From Pseudocercospora fijiensis CIRAD86 (Eukaryota; Ascomycota; Dothideomycetes; Mycosphaerellales; Mycosphaerellaceae), in NCBI RefSeq assembly GCF_000340215.1, contig NW_006921536.1, forward strand, positions 3,077,016 to 3,141,015: a DNA stretch of 64,000 nt, given 5' to 3'. The notes below the pieces were generated by a model. That model searched no databases. It saw only the letters and a program-made list of their open reading frames with translations, and had not been told where the DNA came from. This document shows positions 55,388 to 64,000 of the stretch, piece after piece; positions within the stretch are counted from its first letter, which is position 1; every line of letters starts with the position of its first letter. Made by a program: the position numbers and the translations under genes.

Positions 55388-56641
55388 GGTTAGTACTAGC
55401 TAGTCGGATCCTCGATTCTAGTCGTTACTAGAGCTAAATAGCCCGCTCGGCTGTTTCTACTTCGACTATAAATTAAATGCATATTAGGTTAGCCTGTTCG
55501 AATACACGGCGGCGGTCTAATTTAAGGACTAGTTCCTACCTTAGTTTAGGTCGTATCTTAGATATCTAGATAGAGTCGGTTTTAGGTAGTAAATCGTCCT
55601 TAAGGGTCTTTAGATAGGCCTTAAATAAGCGAGCCGATTAATTAGTCTTTTGTTTAGCTCGAAGGTATTAGTCCTAAGCGTGTTGTTGCCTTAGTATAGG
55701 GTTTCTAAGGGTGTCTAGCATAATAGTCTTGTAGTCTTGCTACTAAATAGCGGTCTAATTAGTAAGGGAGTCGAAATAGTTATCCTAGGTACGCTTTAGG
55801 TCTCTATTAATGTATTGTATAGTATAGACGACTAACGAGTAGTCGTCTAGAAGGGCCCTTAGCGCGTTTCGCTAGTTAAGCTCGCAGTTACGGATGTAGT
55901 CGTTATATTGTTTTCGACTAGAGCTATTAAATACGGTATAGTCCTTAAGTTTAGCATCCTTCTTTTAGACTAAAACAGATAGAGAGGAAGGCCCTACTAT
56001 TAGTTTAGTATTAGTCGCTAGGGCTTCTTATAGGCGACGAATTTCGAGGAGATTATCCTTTAGCTATTGTTCCTAGCGCAAGGTAGTAAGCCTATTTTAA
56101 GTAGCTTCTTAAAGTCTCGCTACTAGCTAGGGGCTAAAGGCTAGCTAGCTATATCGTCGATTAACAATGTTATTAAGTATATCGTTAATAGGCAATTCTA
56201 GGTCGTCGCCTAGGACTATAGGTTCTTTAGTAGGCCTAGTAGTAGGCTCTTTAGCAGGTACCTTAGTAGGTGCTTTAGCAGGCACTTTAGTAGGTGCTAT
56301 GCTACTAGCGTTGTTATTGCTAGCGCTGCTAGCGGCAGTACGGTTGTTGTTTCGTAATAAACCGGCTATTATAAGGGGCGACACTAATAATATATTATTA
56401 GCCCCTAAGATGCGGATATAGCGGAATTAGTAGATATCGGCTTAGTATACTTAACTTAGTATAATAGGCCGTATAGAAGGCCTTGCTTGATAATTGGTAC
56501 GGTTGTTTTAGTAGAATAGTACGTATAGGTCCCGTTCTTCGGGCGTAATATAGTTAGATTAGTCTTGTTCGTAGCTATACCGCTAAAAGCTTAAAATAAG
56601 GACTATCTAGCTACTGCCCTTAAAGGGTGGATCGAATACTA
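55388..56641 (-). pseudogene. Gag of chromovirus C (right of the nested element)
   Basis: Minus-strand continuation of C. The open part 56145-56384 carries MSPLIIAGLLRNNNRTAASS, repeated Pro-Ala-Lys-Val units and ILNNIVNRRYS, as in A and B. The plus-strand frame over it is antisense. Confidence 0.8.
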
Positions 56642-56829
56642 TATAAAAAGGGTATATTAGCAGGTAGATAGGGTAGTAGTAGGTACGAGTAGTATTCGAT
56701 AGAGAACTAGGAGGAGAAGGAGGAAGGCAGGCTAGTTAGCCTAACGCCAAGCGCCAAGCCCTGCCTAAGGCACTAAGACCCTAGCTTCACTCGAGCTAGT
56801 TATATACTAATTACGTATAGCCTCTAACA
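56642..56829 (-). repeat. 5' LTR of chromovirus C
   Basis: 188 bp, pair of 42161-42348, followed by the GCACT target duplication. Confidence 0.9.
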
Positions 56830-57249
56830 GCACTCTAGTTAAAGGTTAAATAGCTATATAAGACGATTGCCTCGCTTATAAAGATATAGTATGCTTTAAA
56901 TGCTAGCTATAAAGCTAACTTATCGGCAATAGCGACTATTATTAATCGCTAGCGGAGGTTAAAGAGCCCTCTAGCTTTAGGCTCTCGAAGAAGGTATATA
57001 GATTAGGCTAGTTATGCTATATTAAGTTATATGCCTTATATAAGGCAATAGGACTATAATATAAGCAGGCGTATATTAAATAGTGTTTATCCTTCTTATT
57101 AAGAGGCTAGTATTTAAAGCCCTAAGCGGTCCTTACGTGCTTATAGAGATAGCAACGCTAGCGCTTAAGAATAGGCTTCTAGGAGTATATAGCGTTACTC
57201 CTACGAGCGAGGCGGCGAGCTTCTTTAGCAGTAGGAAGGCTATCGCCCT

Positions 57250-59520
57250 TCCTAATCTAATAGCGCTTCTATCGAGCTCCGCTAGTATTATAGGTATAAT
57301 CTACGACAAACTAGCCTTATTGCCTAGACGGCGGAGGCGTTAGCGTACGATTAGCCTTTGCCGTCGCCTCTATAGTAAGGCGAGTATTCTTCTTACTTTG
57401 TGCCTTCTATACTATTTGCTATACTAGTTTAACTCTAAACTCGCGTTAGTTATTAAAGTCCTTGTCTTTCTTATTACTATAAAGAAGTATATATACGTTA
57501 ATAATAGCAGTATTAAGTAGGAAGTAGAATAATAGATGCTAACCCTTCCTTAACTTATACTAAAAGGAACAATAGAACTAGAGCTAATTATAGATATCTA
57601 CGCTACCTATATAATTATTATAGCGAGCTGCAATGCTTAGCAATAACTTCGGTTCTCGTTCTTCTTTCTAGTAAGGTCGTACGTAGTTATCGATAAAGGC
57701 GTTATTACTAGCTCGTAGGCATACTTAGAGGCGTGTTTCTTAGCTTCGTAGATCGATAGTATTCGTAAGGAACTAAACGAGATTTCTATCCTACTAGACA
57801 ACCGCTGCTATACTATAAATTACTTTGTATAGTAGTATATCGAATAGGAAACGAGTCGTCTTACGGTTTAGTAGTAGAAAGGTCGATTTCTTCTACCCTC
57901 CCTTTTTTAGAAGCTAACCTAGTTTCTCGAATTTAGCGCCTCTCTAAGGCTACGATAAGGAGCTAGACCTTACTATACTAGTCGCTCCGATGCCGAGATA
58001 CTTTAATATAGCAAATAGGACTACATTATTAAATAGGTTGTCTATAAATATATAGAAGTAGTATATTTAGAAAGGAAGTTATAGTAACAATCGGAGAATA
58101 GCGATTCTTAGCGGGCTTAGCCTCGCGCTAAGATTAAGTCTATAGGCGTAGTTAGTCGGTTATATACTACTAGGCTCGCTTACGGCGCTTTCCGAGCTTT
58201 CCGTAGCTTCCGAGTAGTTAGCGCCTCTCGAGGTAGATATATAAAAGTCGACTTTTATTTTATTAACCTCGTAGATACTACTTATTCTATTATAACTACT
58301 ACCCTTAGTAAGGCTATTAAGCCTGTCTCGGCGCCGCTTATTACTCTCCTTCGCTCGCTTAATTACCTCGGCGCTAGTAAGCTGCTCTCGAACGATAACT
58401 AGCCGCTCGAGGATCCTTATTACGAATTCGTCTATTTCGACCTTCTAAGAATGCTACTTTCGAGGGCTTAAGAATAGGAAGGAATATAGGTACCTATCCT
58501 TATATAAGCATAGGATATAGTATCCGATAGGTATTAGCTTTCCTCGTATTATTATTATATAACTAGATCGGCCTATAAACTAGATTATAGACTCGTCGAT
58601 AGATATATTGCTTCTAGGAAGAACAACGCTCTTAAACCTCTCTCGTAATAAGTCCGCTAACGGCAATATCTACGACTACGTAGGCAGTCCGGAGCCCCTT
58701 AGAATAGGACTTCTATACTATAGAGCGGCCTTAATCTATCGGAAGCGCTACTTACTTATATAATCGGCAATTAGATATATAGGCTAGTATTTGTCGCCCC
58801 TCTAGTAATCCGACTTATTAGCTATTTAGATCGCCGATATATAGATAATAAGGGCTACGAAGATTAATATATCTTTACGCCCTACTAGTTTCTAAGAGTA
58901 TCTAGATATAACAATCTTAGGCTCCCTATTATAGCTAATTCGGGGGTTTCTAGCCTTATCTAGTTTAAACTCTTCTCGGGTCTCTATATACTTATTAGTA
59001 TACTTAACTAGCCTGTCTATAATCTTATTAGTCTATAGGAGGTTAAAGAACTCGTACTATACGTCGTCTATCTTTAAGAGGTCCCCTTATAGGTAGATAG
59101 GTAAGTTAACCTTCCGCTAGCGCTTAGTTACCTCTAATAGCTTAAATAGGTCTTCCTTTAGGTCGTCTTCTACTAGATAGTAGAGGCTACCGGCTCGGTT
59201 GTCTATACTAATAGTCTTAATTAGGTCGTCCTTATTTCTAGTATTATATAGCTCTTTATCTAACCCTCGAGGCACCGCTATTACCGTTGCTATTACTGTC
59301 TTATAGAATAGACCTTCTATCTACGAATAGACGTACTTATCGTACTTAATAGAGTTACTATAAGCCTTTTTAACCTATTATAGCTACCTTTAGTTATTAT
59401 CTTCTTTATTAGCTTCTATACTATCGATAATAGTAGCTTAAAAGCGGTTTAAGCCGTCTATTGTAGCTACTAACTTAGTAGGTTAAACTTTACGATTTAA
59501 ACCTTTAAGAGTTAGAATTT
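57250..59520 (-). pseudogene. piggyBac-like transposase relic, RIP-mutated
   Basis: Minus-strand reading from about 59520. N-terminal charged region, then LIFVALIIYISAI with DY and RGD following (the piggyBac FLAxxIYMG...DYW block, about 58790-58880). Next come ISKxRFR with IKAALYYRSPIL, and ISIDESIIWFIGRSSYIIII (catalytic Asp in SIDES, near 58585) followed by RGKLIPIGYYILCLYKDRYL. Further down are FIDNLFNNVVLFAILKYLGI (second Asp, near 58020) and a C-terminal helical part LLFYFLLNTAIINVYILLYS near 57510. Stops are almost all TAG/TAA. Terminal inverted repeats and TTAA sites were not found. The plus-strand open frame at 57083-57343 is antisense or non-coding. Confidence 0.75.
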
Positions 59521-59639
59521 AGTCTCCGAGAGCGGCGGCGACTAGAAGAGGCAAAGCGCTATTATAAGCGAGTCCAATTGAGCCTTATCTATTCACCTGC
59601 AGAGCGGCTTCTATATACTAACTATATAGACACTATAGG

Positions 59640-60156
59640 GGTTGATCCCTGTTTACCCGACGAACGCCGACCAGCAACGAGTTAACCAAGGGGATGTCGT
59701 CGCTTCCGTTGCCATCTGCCATCTCGTCTCGTGCTCCTGCAGCGTCCAACGCACGTCGGCCGTGCCTGCATCAACCCCGCCCCGCCGAAAGATGAGGGTG
59801 TGGCAGCAGCACACGCGACCATGCAACGCCCCGGGCCCGGCTGCTTGCCGCTGCGCCACGGCCTTGGCAATCGCCGCCGCCGCCTCCTTCTAATCACCGA
59901 CAATTGTAAATCTGTATCGTCTCTTGGTATCAACAACTTATGCTCACTGACTTGCCCGTCAAACTTTCGATATTGCCTTTGGGGCGCGCCATGGAAGGCA
60001 AGCAATGTCAACAGCTGTCAGGAACAGGAAGACCCGACCTTCGAATGCGCGTTGTACGAGCACTCCGGCGCACTCCTCCCAATATCCCGCTTTGACATCT
60101 CCAACATGTCAGCACTCGGCCATCGACTCGTGCACTGCACAACTTAGCACTGCGCT
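59640..60156. other. Upstream region of the glycosyltransferase gene
   Basis: Host-like, GC-rich from about 59650, directly next to the repeat border. Overlapping frames on both strands lack domains. Contains the promoter and leader of the next gene. Confidence 0.5.
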
Positions 60157-61290
60157 ATGCCGCAGCATACACTGCTCACCCAATACCTGGGCGCAGTCAT
60201 TTCATGGCTTGGCTTCATCGCCGTCATCTTCTTCTACGCCCACAGACCGCCTTTTCTGTCAAATTTTCCCATCGAAAAGTTCACGGCCGCAAATTCAACG
60301 CTTGGCTTTGGAGCCATCGCAGCAGTCTCACGAGCCGCATCCTCGAGACGAGAAGGCCTCATCTTCGCCGCAAATATCACGCGCGTCCATCTCACCATTC
60401 CAGAACAGCCAATCTGGACAGAAGAAGATGTCGCTGGCCTTCATGCCAAGTATGGCAGCACCATGACCCACGGCAGTTCACTGGCCTGGCTTGGTCACCT
60501 GCACGCTTTGAAGTGGTTCCTATCCACCGACCTCCAATCAATCCTCATCCTGGAAGACGATGTTGATTGGGACATCCGCCTGCGCTCCATTCAAATACCA
60601 GCAGCAGCAGCCGCCGTCCGTCTGCTCGCAAATCCACACCACTCCTCAGAAACCGACTTCTGGGGTCCTCTGGCCTCATGGGACTTACTCTACCTAGGCC
60701 ACTGCGGCGACTTCTTCCCAAGCCAACGCTGGAAAGGCATCCCGCATCTCACATTCCCAGACTCCACCTTGCCCGTCCCGGAGAATCTCCATCCATACAC
60801 ACAGAAGTTTCTCTCGTCCATAGACATCCCCGCACAAAACCGCTTAGTCCACCAAACCACCTTCCCGCTCTGCACATTCGGCTACGCAGTCACACGAGCC
60901 TCGGCGAAGCGACTTGTGCACGAGCTCGCGAATCGAGAACCGGATGGAGGCTGCCTAGCCTACGATATCCGAATCCATGAGATCTGCCGCGACAACCCGG
61001 ACTTCAAATGCCTCACTGTGAACCCGGAACTGATGCATCATGTCGATGCTGAGAGCGAGATCGGGAACGTTGATCAAGGTCGGGAGCACGGGCAGCAAGG
61101 TATCGAAAACACGACGAGGAGACACACGCCCAATATCGCCTGTGGAGCGAGAAGCCCGGCGTTGTATACCGATGACCCGGATGTGCTGAATTATCTTGCA
61201 TCCCATGCGATTGGCGATGCGAAGACTTGTCTACCGGAAGATATGGAGGCGGTAGAGAGGGAGATGAGGATGCGGTACCCATATGCATGA
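60157..61290 (+). CDS. GT25-like glycosyltransferase, type II membrane protein
   Basis: Single-exon 377-residue protein. An N-terminal membrane anchor (LGAVISWLGFIAVIFFYA) puts the rest in the Golgi/ER lumen. Motifs fit the GT25 fold: GFGAIAAVS with REGL shortly after, SLAWLGHLHALKWFLST, then the acidic ILILEDDVDWD (metal/nucleotide-sugar site), WDLLYLGHCGD, TTFPLCTFGYAVTRASAKRL and YDIRIHEIC with a later HHVDAESEIGN. GT25 covers LPS galactosyltransferases and collagen galactosyltransferases; fungal members are common but their acceptors are mostly unknown. Start: first Met, shortly before the anchor. It is the first gene after repeat block 3. Confidence 0.85.
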   Translation: MPQHTLLTQYLGAVISWLGFIAVIFFYAHRPPFLSNFPIEKFTAANSTLGFGAIAAVSRAASSRREGLIFAANITRVHLTIPEQPIWTEEDVAGLHAKYGSTMTHGSSLAWLGHLHALKWFLSTDLQSILILEDDVDWDIRLRSIQIPAAAAAVRLLANPHHSSETDFWGPLASWDLLYLGHCGDFFPSQRWKGIPHLTFPDSTLPVPENLHPYTQKFLSSIDIPAQNRLVHQTTFPLCTFGYAVTRASAKRLVHELANREPDGGCLAYDIRIHEICRDNPDFKCLTVNPELMHHVDAESEIGNVDQGREHGQQGIENTTRRHTPNIACGARSPALYTDDPDVLNYLASHAIGDAKTCLPEDMEAVEREMRMRYPYA

Positions 61291-62010
61291 GCCATTCATG
61301 ATGCTGCCACCGTACCTGTATCTAGAGTTGTTGAATCTGAATCTGCAAGGCTTGACTGAGAAAGGGCTTGCCAAGTGCACCAAGAGACTGCCATTCTTCC
61401 CTCCCATGATGGGCAGGTTACGAACTCAGCATATGTACAAAAAGTTGTCTCCATCATATCATCACTTTCCCTCTCACGCTCACAGAGCCGTACGAACTCT
61501 CGGCGTCCCCTGTACCCAAAAAAAAATCCCCGGTCCCCCCTATCCCTCCCTCCGCCCAAGAGATTGATATACCTATACCCATCTGCATTGAGATAGCCAT
61601 CATCACTACCCTCGTGTCAGGAAAACGCCTCGCCTCGCCTCTCTCTGTGGTCGCTGCGTCAGGCTAGCGAATGTGCGGCAGCATTCTGCCCGTTCTCACA
61701 CCGTGAAAAAGAAATGTCCATACATCCTCCGTCTTTCCTCCTTAGGTAGGCCGGTCCACGCTCGCTTTGCTGGAATGAAATCATTGGATGGGGGGGTAAT
61801 GCATGCTTCTTTGGAGAACATCATCGCTCGCTGGAAACGCTCAGAAACAAAACAAAAATGAATGCCGTGTCATGACGCACAAACGGAAGAAGTCATCGTC
61901 CAAAAGTCGAACGGAGAAAAAAAAAGTAGTGGTCAAATGTGAAGGGTGAAAATCGATCGGGCCGAAGCGTGGGTGTGTCGAATGGTGCGCTCTTTGCCCA
62001 CGAGCTACTG
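61291..62010. other. Convergent 3' region
   Basis: Downstream DNA of the glycosyltransferase and kinase genes. C-rich and A-rich runs (about 61518-61560, 61915-61925); no gene seen. Confidence 0.6.
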
Positions 62011-63663
62011 TCAGAGACCTTGCTCGCCGGCGGTACAAAGTTTTATGCCCTTGCCCCATTCTGAGTTGAGCACTTGGTGGGCAGAGATTCGGCGGCTGGC
62101 GTTCGGGTCAAGAATACTGTAAATAACATTTCTGCAGCGCGCCTGACATTTTTCGTGAGTACACCCTTCAGCGTGTAAGGACTTTTGGGAATGCGATGTG
62201 CAGCTTACTCTATGCAAAGTCTCAATCGGAGCATAACCCTCTTCGCTCTTTCGACCACGGATGTAGTTTTCGTAGAATTCGTCCTCGTCCTTCTTGGCTA
62301 CGCGCCACAAGTGTCGACCCGTGCGCATTGCCATGTAGATGACGCCGCAAGCCCAGACGTCAACGGCGCGAGGATCAAATTCCTTGTCCGTGTATTCTTC
62401 AGGAGCGATATATGGAGCACTGCCGCAGAGACCAGCGGTCATGTGCGGTTCTGTTTCCCAAGCCATGCGGAAACATTCACCATTGCCGAAGTCGGTAATC
62501 TTCAGCGCTCCGTGAGTCGTCAATAGAAGGTTCTCCGGCTTGAGATCGCGGTGAGCAACGCCCATCTCGTGTATGTACTCGACCCCTCGCATCAGCTGTG
62601 CAAAGTAGCAGTCAGCTTCGATAACATCGAGCTTGCCATTGGCCAAGACCAAAGAATATAAATCGCCGCCAGCGCAAAACTCCATCACCTCGCAGAAGTC
62701 GCCTTTTGCATCTTCGAGCAAGTCCAAGGTGTGGATGACATTTGGGTGGCGTAATGATGAGGAGATGCAGAACTCTGAGTTGAGGCGTTTGCTGTACTTC
62801 TTCGAATCTTCCTGCGGTCTTCGGCGGAACTCTTTCACGGCGTACAGCATTTCGTGTTTTGAATCGTTCGGGTCTGGTTTATGTGCAATCCGAACTATTC
62901 CAAAAGCGCCCCGGCCGACGATTTCTTGACACTTCCCATACTTCTGCACCAATGTCGCAGTAGCATTGGGACCATGGTTCTTCTCCTTTGCCATCTTGTC
63001 TTTCTCATGCTTAATTTGATCGACCCAATTTGACATCAGTGACAATGGTTGCTCATCGTCGTGTGGCTTCTTCTTTCCCAACATGAAATCCTTGAGCATG
63101 TCCGTCAACTTGTCTTGCCGTTTCGCGCCCTTGAGGAAATGATAGTGCTCGCCGGTGTCCTCGTCGATCCAGAAGCGTTTCGGTGCCACCGCGTCACTCT
63201 TCTCTTTCTTAGATTCAGATCCATTTCGCGTTGGCCCCATCTTCTCGTTCTTCGACGAAGTCCGGCTCACCTTCTGAGGGTTTGCTGGGCGCTGCTTGGG
63301 CGAGGAAGAAGCCTCGACCGCTGGGTCCTCGACAGCGGTCTCCGGTACCCTCTCGGCAGCCTCCTGTTTTATGTTCTCGCGGTTGGTGTCGCGTTGTGAG
63401 AACATGCGCGAGAGGCGCGTGCTGAAAGTCGGCTTCTTCTGAGGTCCGGCAGGTCGGTCTTGCTTTCCTTGTGCTGTATCGCCGTTGACGTTCGCACCGT
63501 TGCCAGGTGGGGTGTCGAGTGGAGTCTGTGGTGGCGGAAGCACAAGGTCGCCGCCTTGTTTACTGCTCGTTATTGAGGTGGTGGAAGCGGTGGGTGCCGG
63601 CGACGGTGCTGAGGTGGGGTGAGTGTGCTCCGGCGACGGCGACGTGCCCGTTGCGACAGCCAT
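62011..63663 (-). CDS. HAL4/SAT4-type serine/threonine protein kinase
   Basis: The open frame is 550 codons, but an in-frame 66-bp intron at 62143-62208 (GTAAGC...TGTCAG) very probably removes 22 residues between ETLHR and ARCRNVIYSILDP, giving 528 residues. The kinase domain (about 240-520) has the glycine loop VGRGAFGIVRIA, catalytic Lys in YAVKEFRRR, HRDLKPENLLL, DFGNG and APYIAPEEY. Insert and C-lobe features (CGSAPYIAPEE, VWACGVIYMAM, TGRHLWR) are those of the fungal Hal4/Sat4-Hal5 family. In yeast these kinases stabilise K+ transporters and other nutrient permeases at the plasma membrane. The N-terminal 230 residues are Pro/Ser/Thr/Lys-rich and disordered. Start MAVATG at 63663. Confidence 0.9.
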   Translation of the reverse strand: MAVATGTSPSPEHTHPTSAPSPAPTASTTSITSSKQGGDLVLPPPQTPLDTPPGNGANVNGDTAQGKQDRPAGPQKKPTFSTRLSRMFSQRDTNRENIKQEAAERVPETAVEDPAVEASSSPKQRPANPQKVSRTSSKNEKMGPTRNGSESKKEKSDAVAPKRFWIDEDTGEHYHFLKGAKRQDKLTDMLKDFMLGKKKPHDDEQPLSLMSNWVDQIKHEKDKMAKEKNHGPNATATLVQKYGKCQEIVGRGAFGIVRIAHKPDPNDSKHEMLYAVKEFRRRPQEDSKKYSKRLNSEFCISSSLRHPNVIHTLDLLEDAKGDFCEVMEFCAGGDLYSLVLANGKLDVIEADCYFAQLMRGVEYIHEMGVAHRDLKPENLLLTTHGALKITDFGNGECFRMAWETEPHMTAGLCGSAPYIAPEEYTDKEFDPRAVDVWACGVIYMAMRTGRHLWRVAKKDEDEFYENYIRGRKSEEGYAPIETLHRVSCTSHSQKSLHAEGCTHEKCQARCRNVIYSILDPNASRRISAHQVLNSEWGKGIKLCTAGEQGL

Positions 63664-63815
63664 CTTTTGTTTTGCGCCGATGCGATTCAGGTTGCGTCAG
63701 TCTGAGCTCGGCGGCCGGCGGGAGCGAGAGCTCTCTGCGCTGTGGTTCGTTTCAGATCCGGCAGCCGCAGCACTCGGTGCGCAGGGACGGCGACGTCAGC
63801 GACGAGTACAAGAAA
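63664..63815. other. Kinase upstream region
   Basis: Short host-like promoter region of the kinase gene before the next repeat; nothing specific recognised. Confidence 0.5.
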
Positions 63816-64000
63816 ATCTAGCTAATAAGATTAAGCCCGTAAAGGGCAGCGTATATATAACCGATAGGTCTAATCCTAGCGGAAATCCTAACTAGCGACA
63901 AAAGTGCCTTAACCGCGAAGCGATGTTAACACCTAGGGATAGTCTATACGACTAGAGATATATTACTAAAAAGTTCTCCGCTATTCCTAAGGGATCGAGA
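63816..64000. mobile_element. Start of a further RIP-type repeat
   Basis: From about 63815 the sequence switches abruptly to the CTA/TAG/CG-rich style of the transposon blocks. Too short to classify; it continues beyond the window. Confidence 0.55.

Larger units (their letters stand above)
42161..56829 (-). mobile_element. Complete Ty3/gypsy chromovirus copy C, interrupted by D
   Basis: Same family as A and B, on the minus strand. 188-bp LTRs (42161-42348 and 56642-56829) are flanked by a perfect 5-bp target duplication GCACT (42156-42160, 56830-56834). The LTRs differ at about five sites, all transitions. Without the nested element D (47841-55382) and its 5-bp duplication the copy is about 7.1 kb, the size of B. 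It lies tail-to-tail with B. Confidence 0.93.

Noticed and set aside
57083..57343. 86-codon plus-strand frame as a gene.
   Set aside because: It lies antisense to, or in the 3' flank of, the piggyBac-like relic and has no independent support.
1..64000. tRNA and rRNA genes.
   Set aside because: No cloverleaf with A and B box sequences was found; GGTTCGA-like words occur inside transposon coding DNA and do not fit a tRNA.

Overview
This is a window from a filamentous ascomycete nuclear genome (Pezizomycotina). Spliceosomal introns are short (48-107 bp) with GT...AG ends and CTAAC-like branch sites. The transposons carry the imprint of repeat-induced point mutation (RIP): C/T and G/A transitions, excess TpA, retained CpG, and reading frames broken almost only by TAG/TAA at Trp or Gln positions. 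The gene set and the lineage-restricted style of the 4.5 kb hypothetical protein suggest a dothideomycete, but this is inference.

The window alternates between three gene islands and three RIP-mutated repeat blocks. Repeat block 1 (1-4519) holds the left-truncated 5' part of a reverse-oriented Ty3/gypsy chromovirus (copy A), which abuts a hAT transposase relic. Island 1 (4520-13150), all on the minus strand, carries a hypothetical protein with a duplicated 3' end, an alpha/beta hydrolase, a PIG-P (GPI-GlcNAc transferase) subunit and a secreted laccase. Repeat block 2 (13150-26760) is a MULE-type transposon relic split by a 9.9 kb hAT-type element. Island 2 (26760-34290) carries a mitochondrial single-strand DNA-binding protein, a single-pass membrane protein with an acidic tail and a 955-residue RA-PH protein. 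Repeat block 3 (34300-59640) contains two complete chromovirus copies in opposite orientation 46 bp apart (B and C). A second chromovirus family (D) is nested inside C, and beyond C lies a piggyBac-like relic. Island 3 (59640-63815) carries a GT25-like glycosyltransferase and a HAL4/SAT4-type protein kinase. RIP-type sequence resumes at the right edge.

The most unusual object is the hAT-type element at 16725-26658. It has matching terminal inverted repeats and an exact 8-bp target duplication (AGTATAAC). Besides its transposase it encodes two histone H3-like proteins with extended basic N-terminal tails; in the second, the H3 tail motif GKAPRKTT is tandemly triplicated. It also carries at least two unknown genes. 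Short arrays built on the palindrome GCCGGC recur about 14 times across it, in its introns, untranslated regions and subterminal regions. Splice sites that exactly restore the H3 fold frame argue that these were real, spliced genes before RIP.

Insertion order read from nesting and target duplications: MULE before hAT-H3; the left hAT relic before copy A; the block-3 host sequence before B and C; C before D. LTR pairs of B, C and D differ only by transitions, as expected if RIP rather than neutral ageing produced the divergence. The host genes between the repeat blocks look intact.
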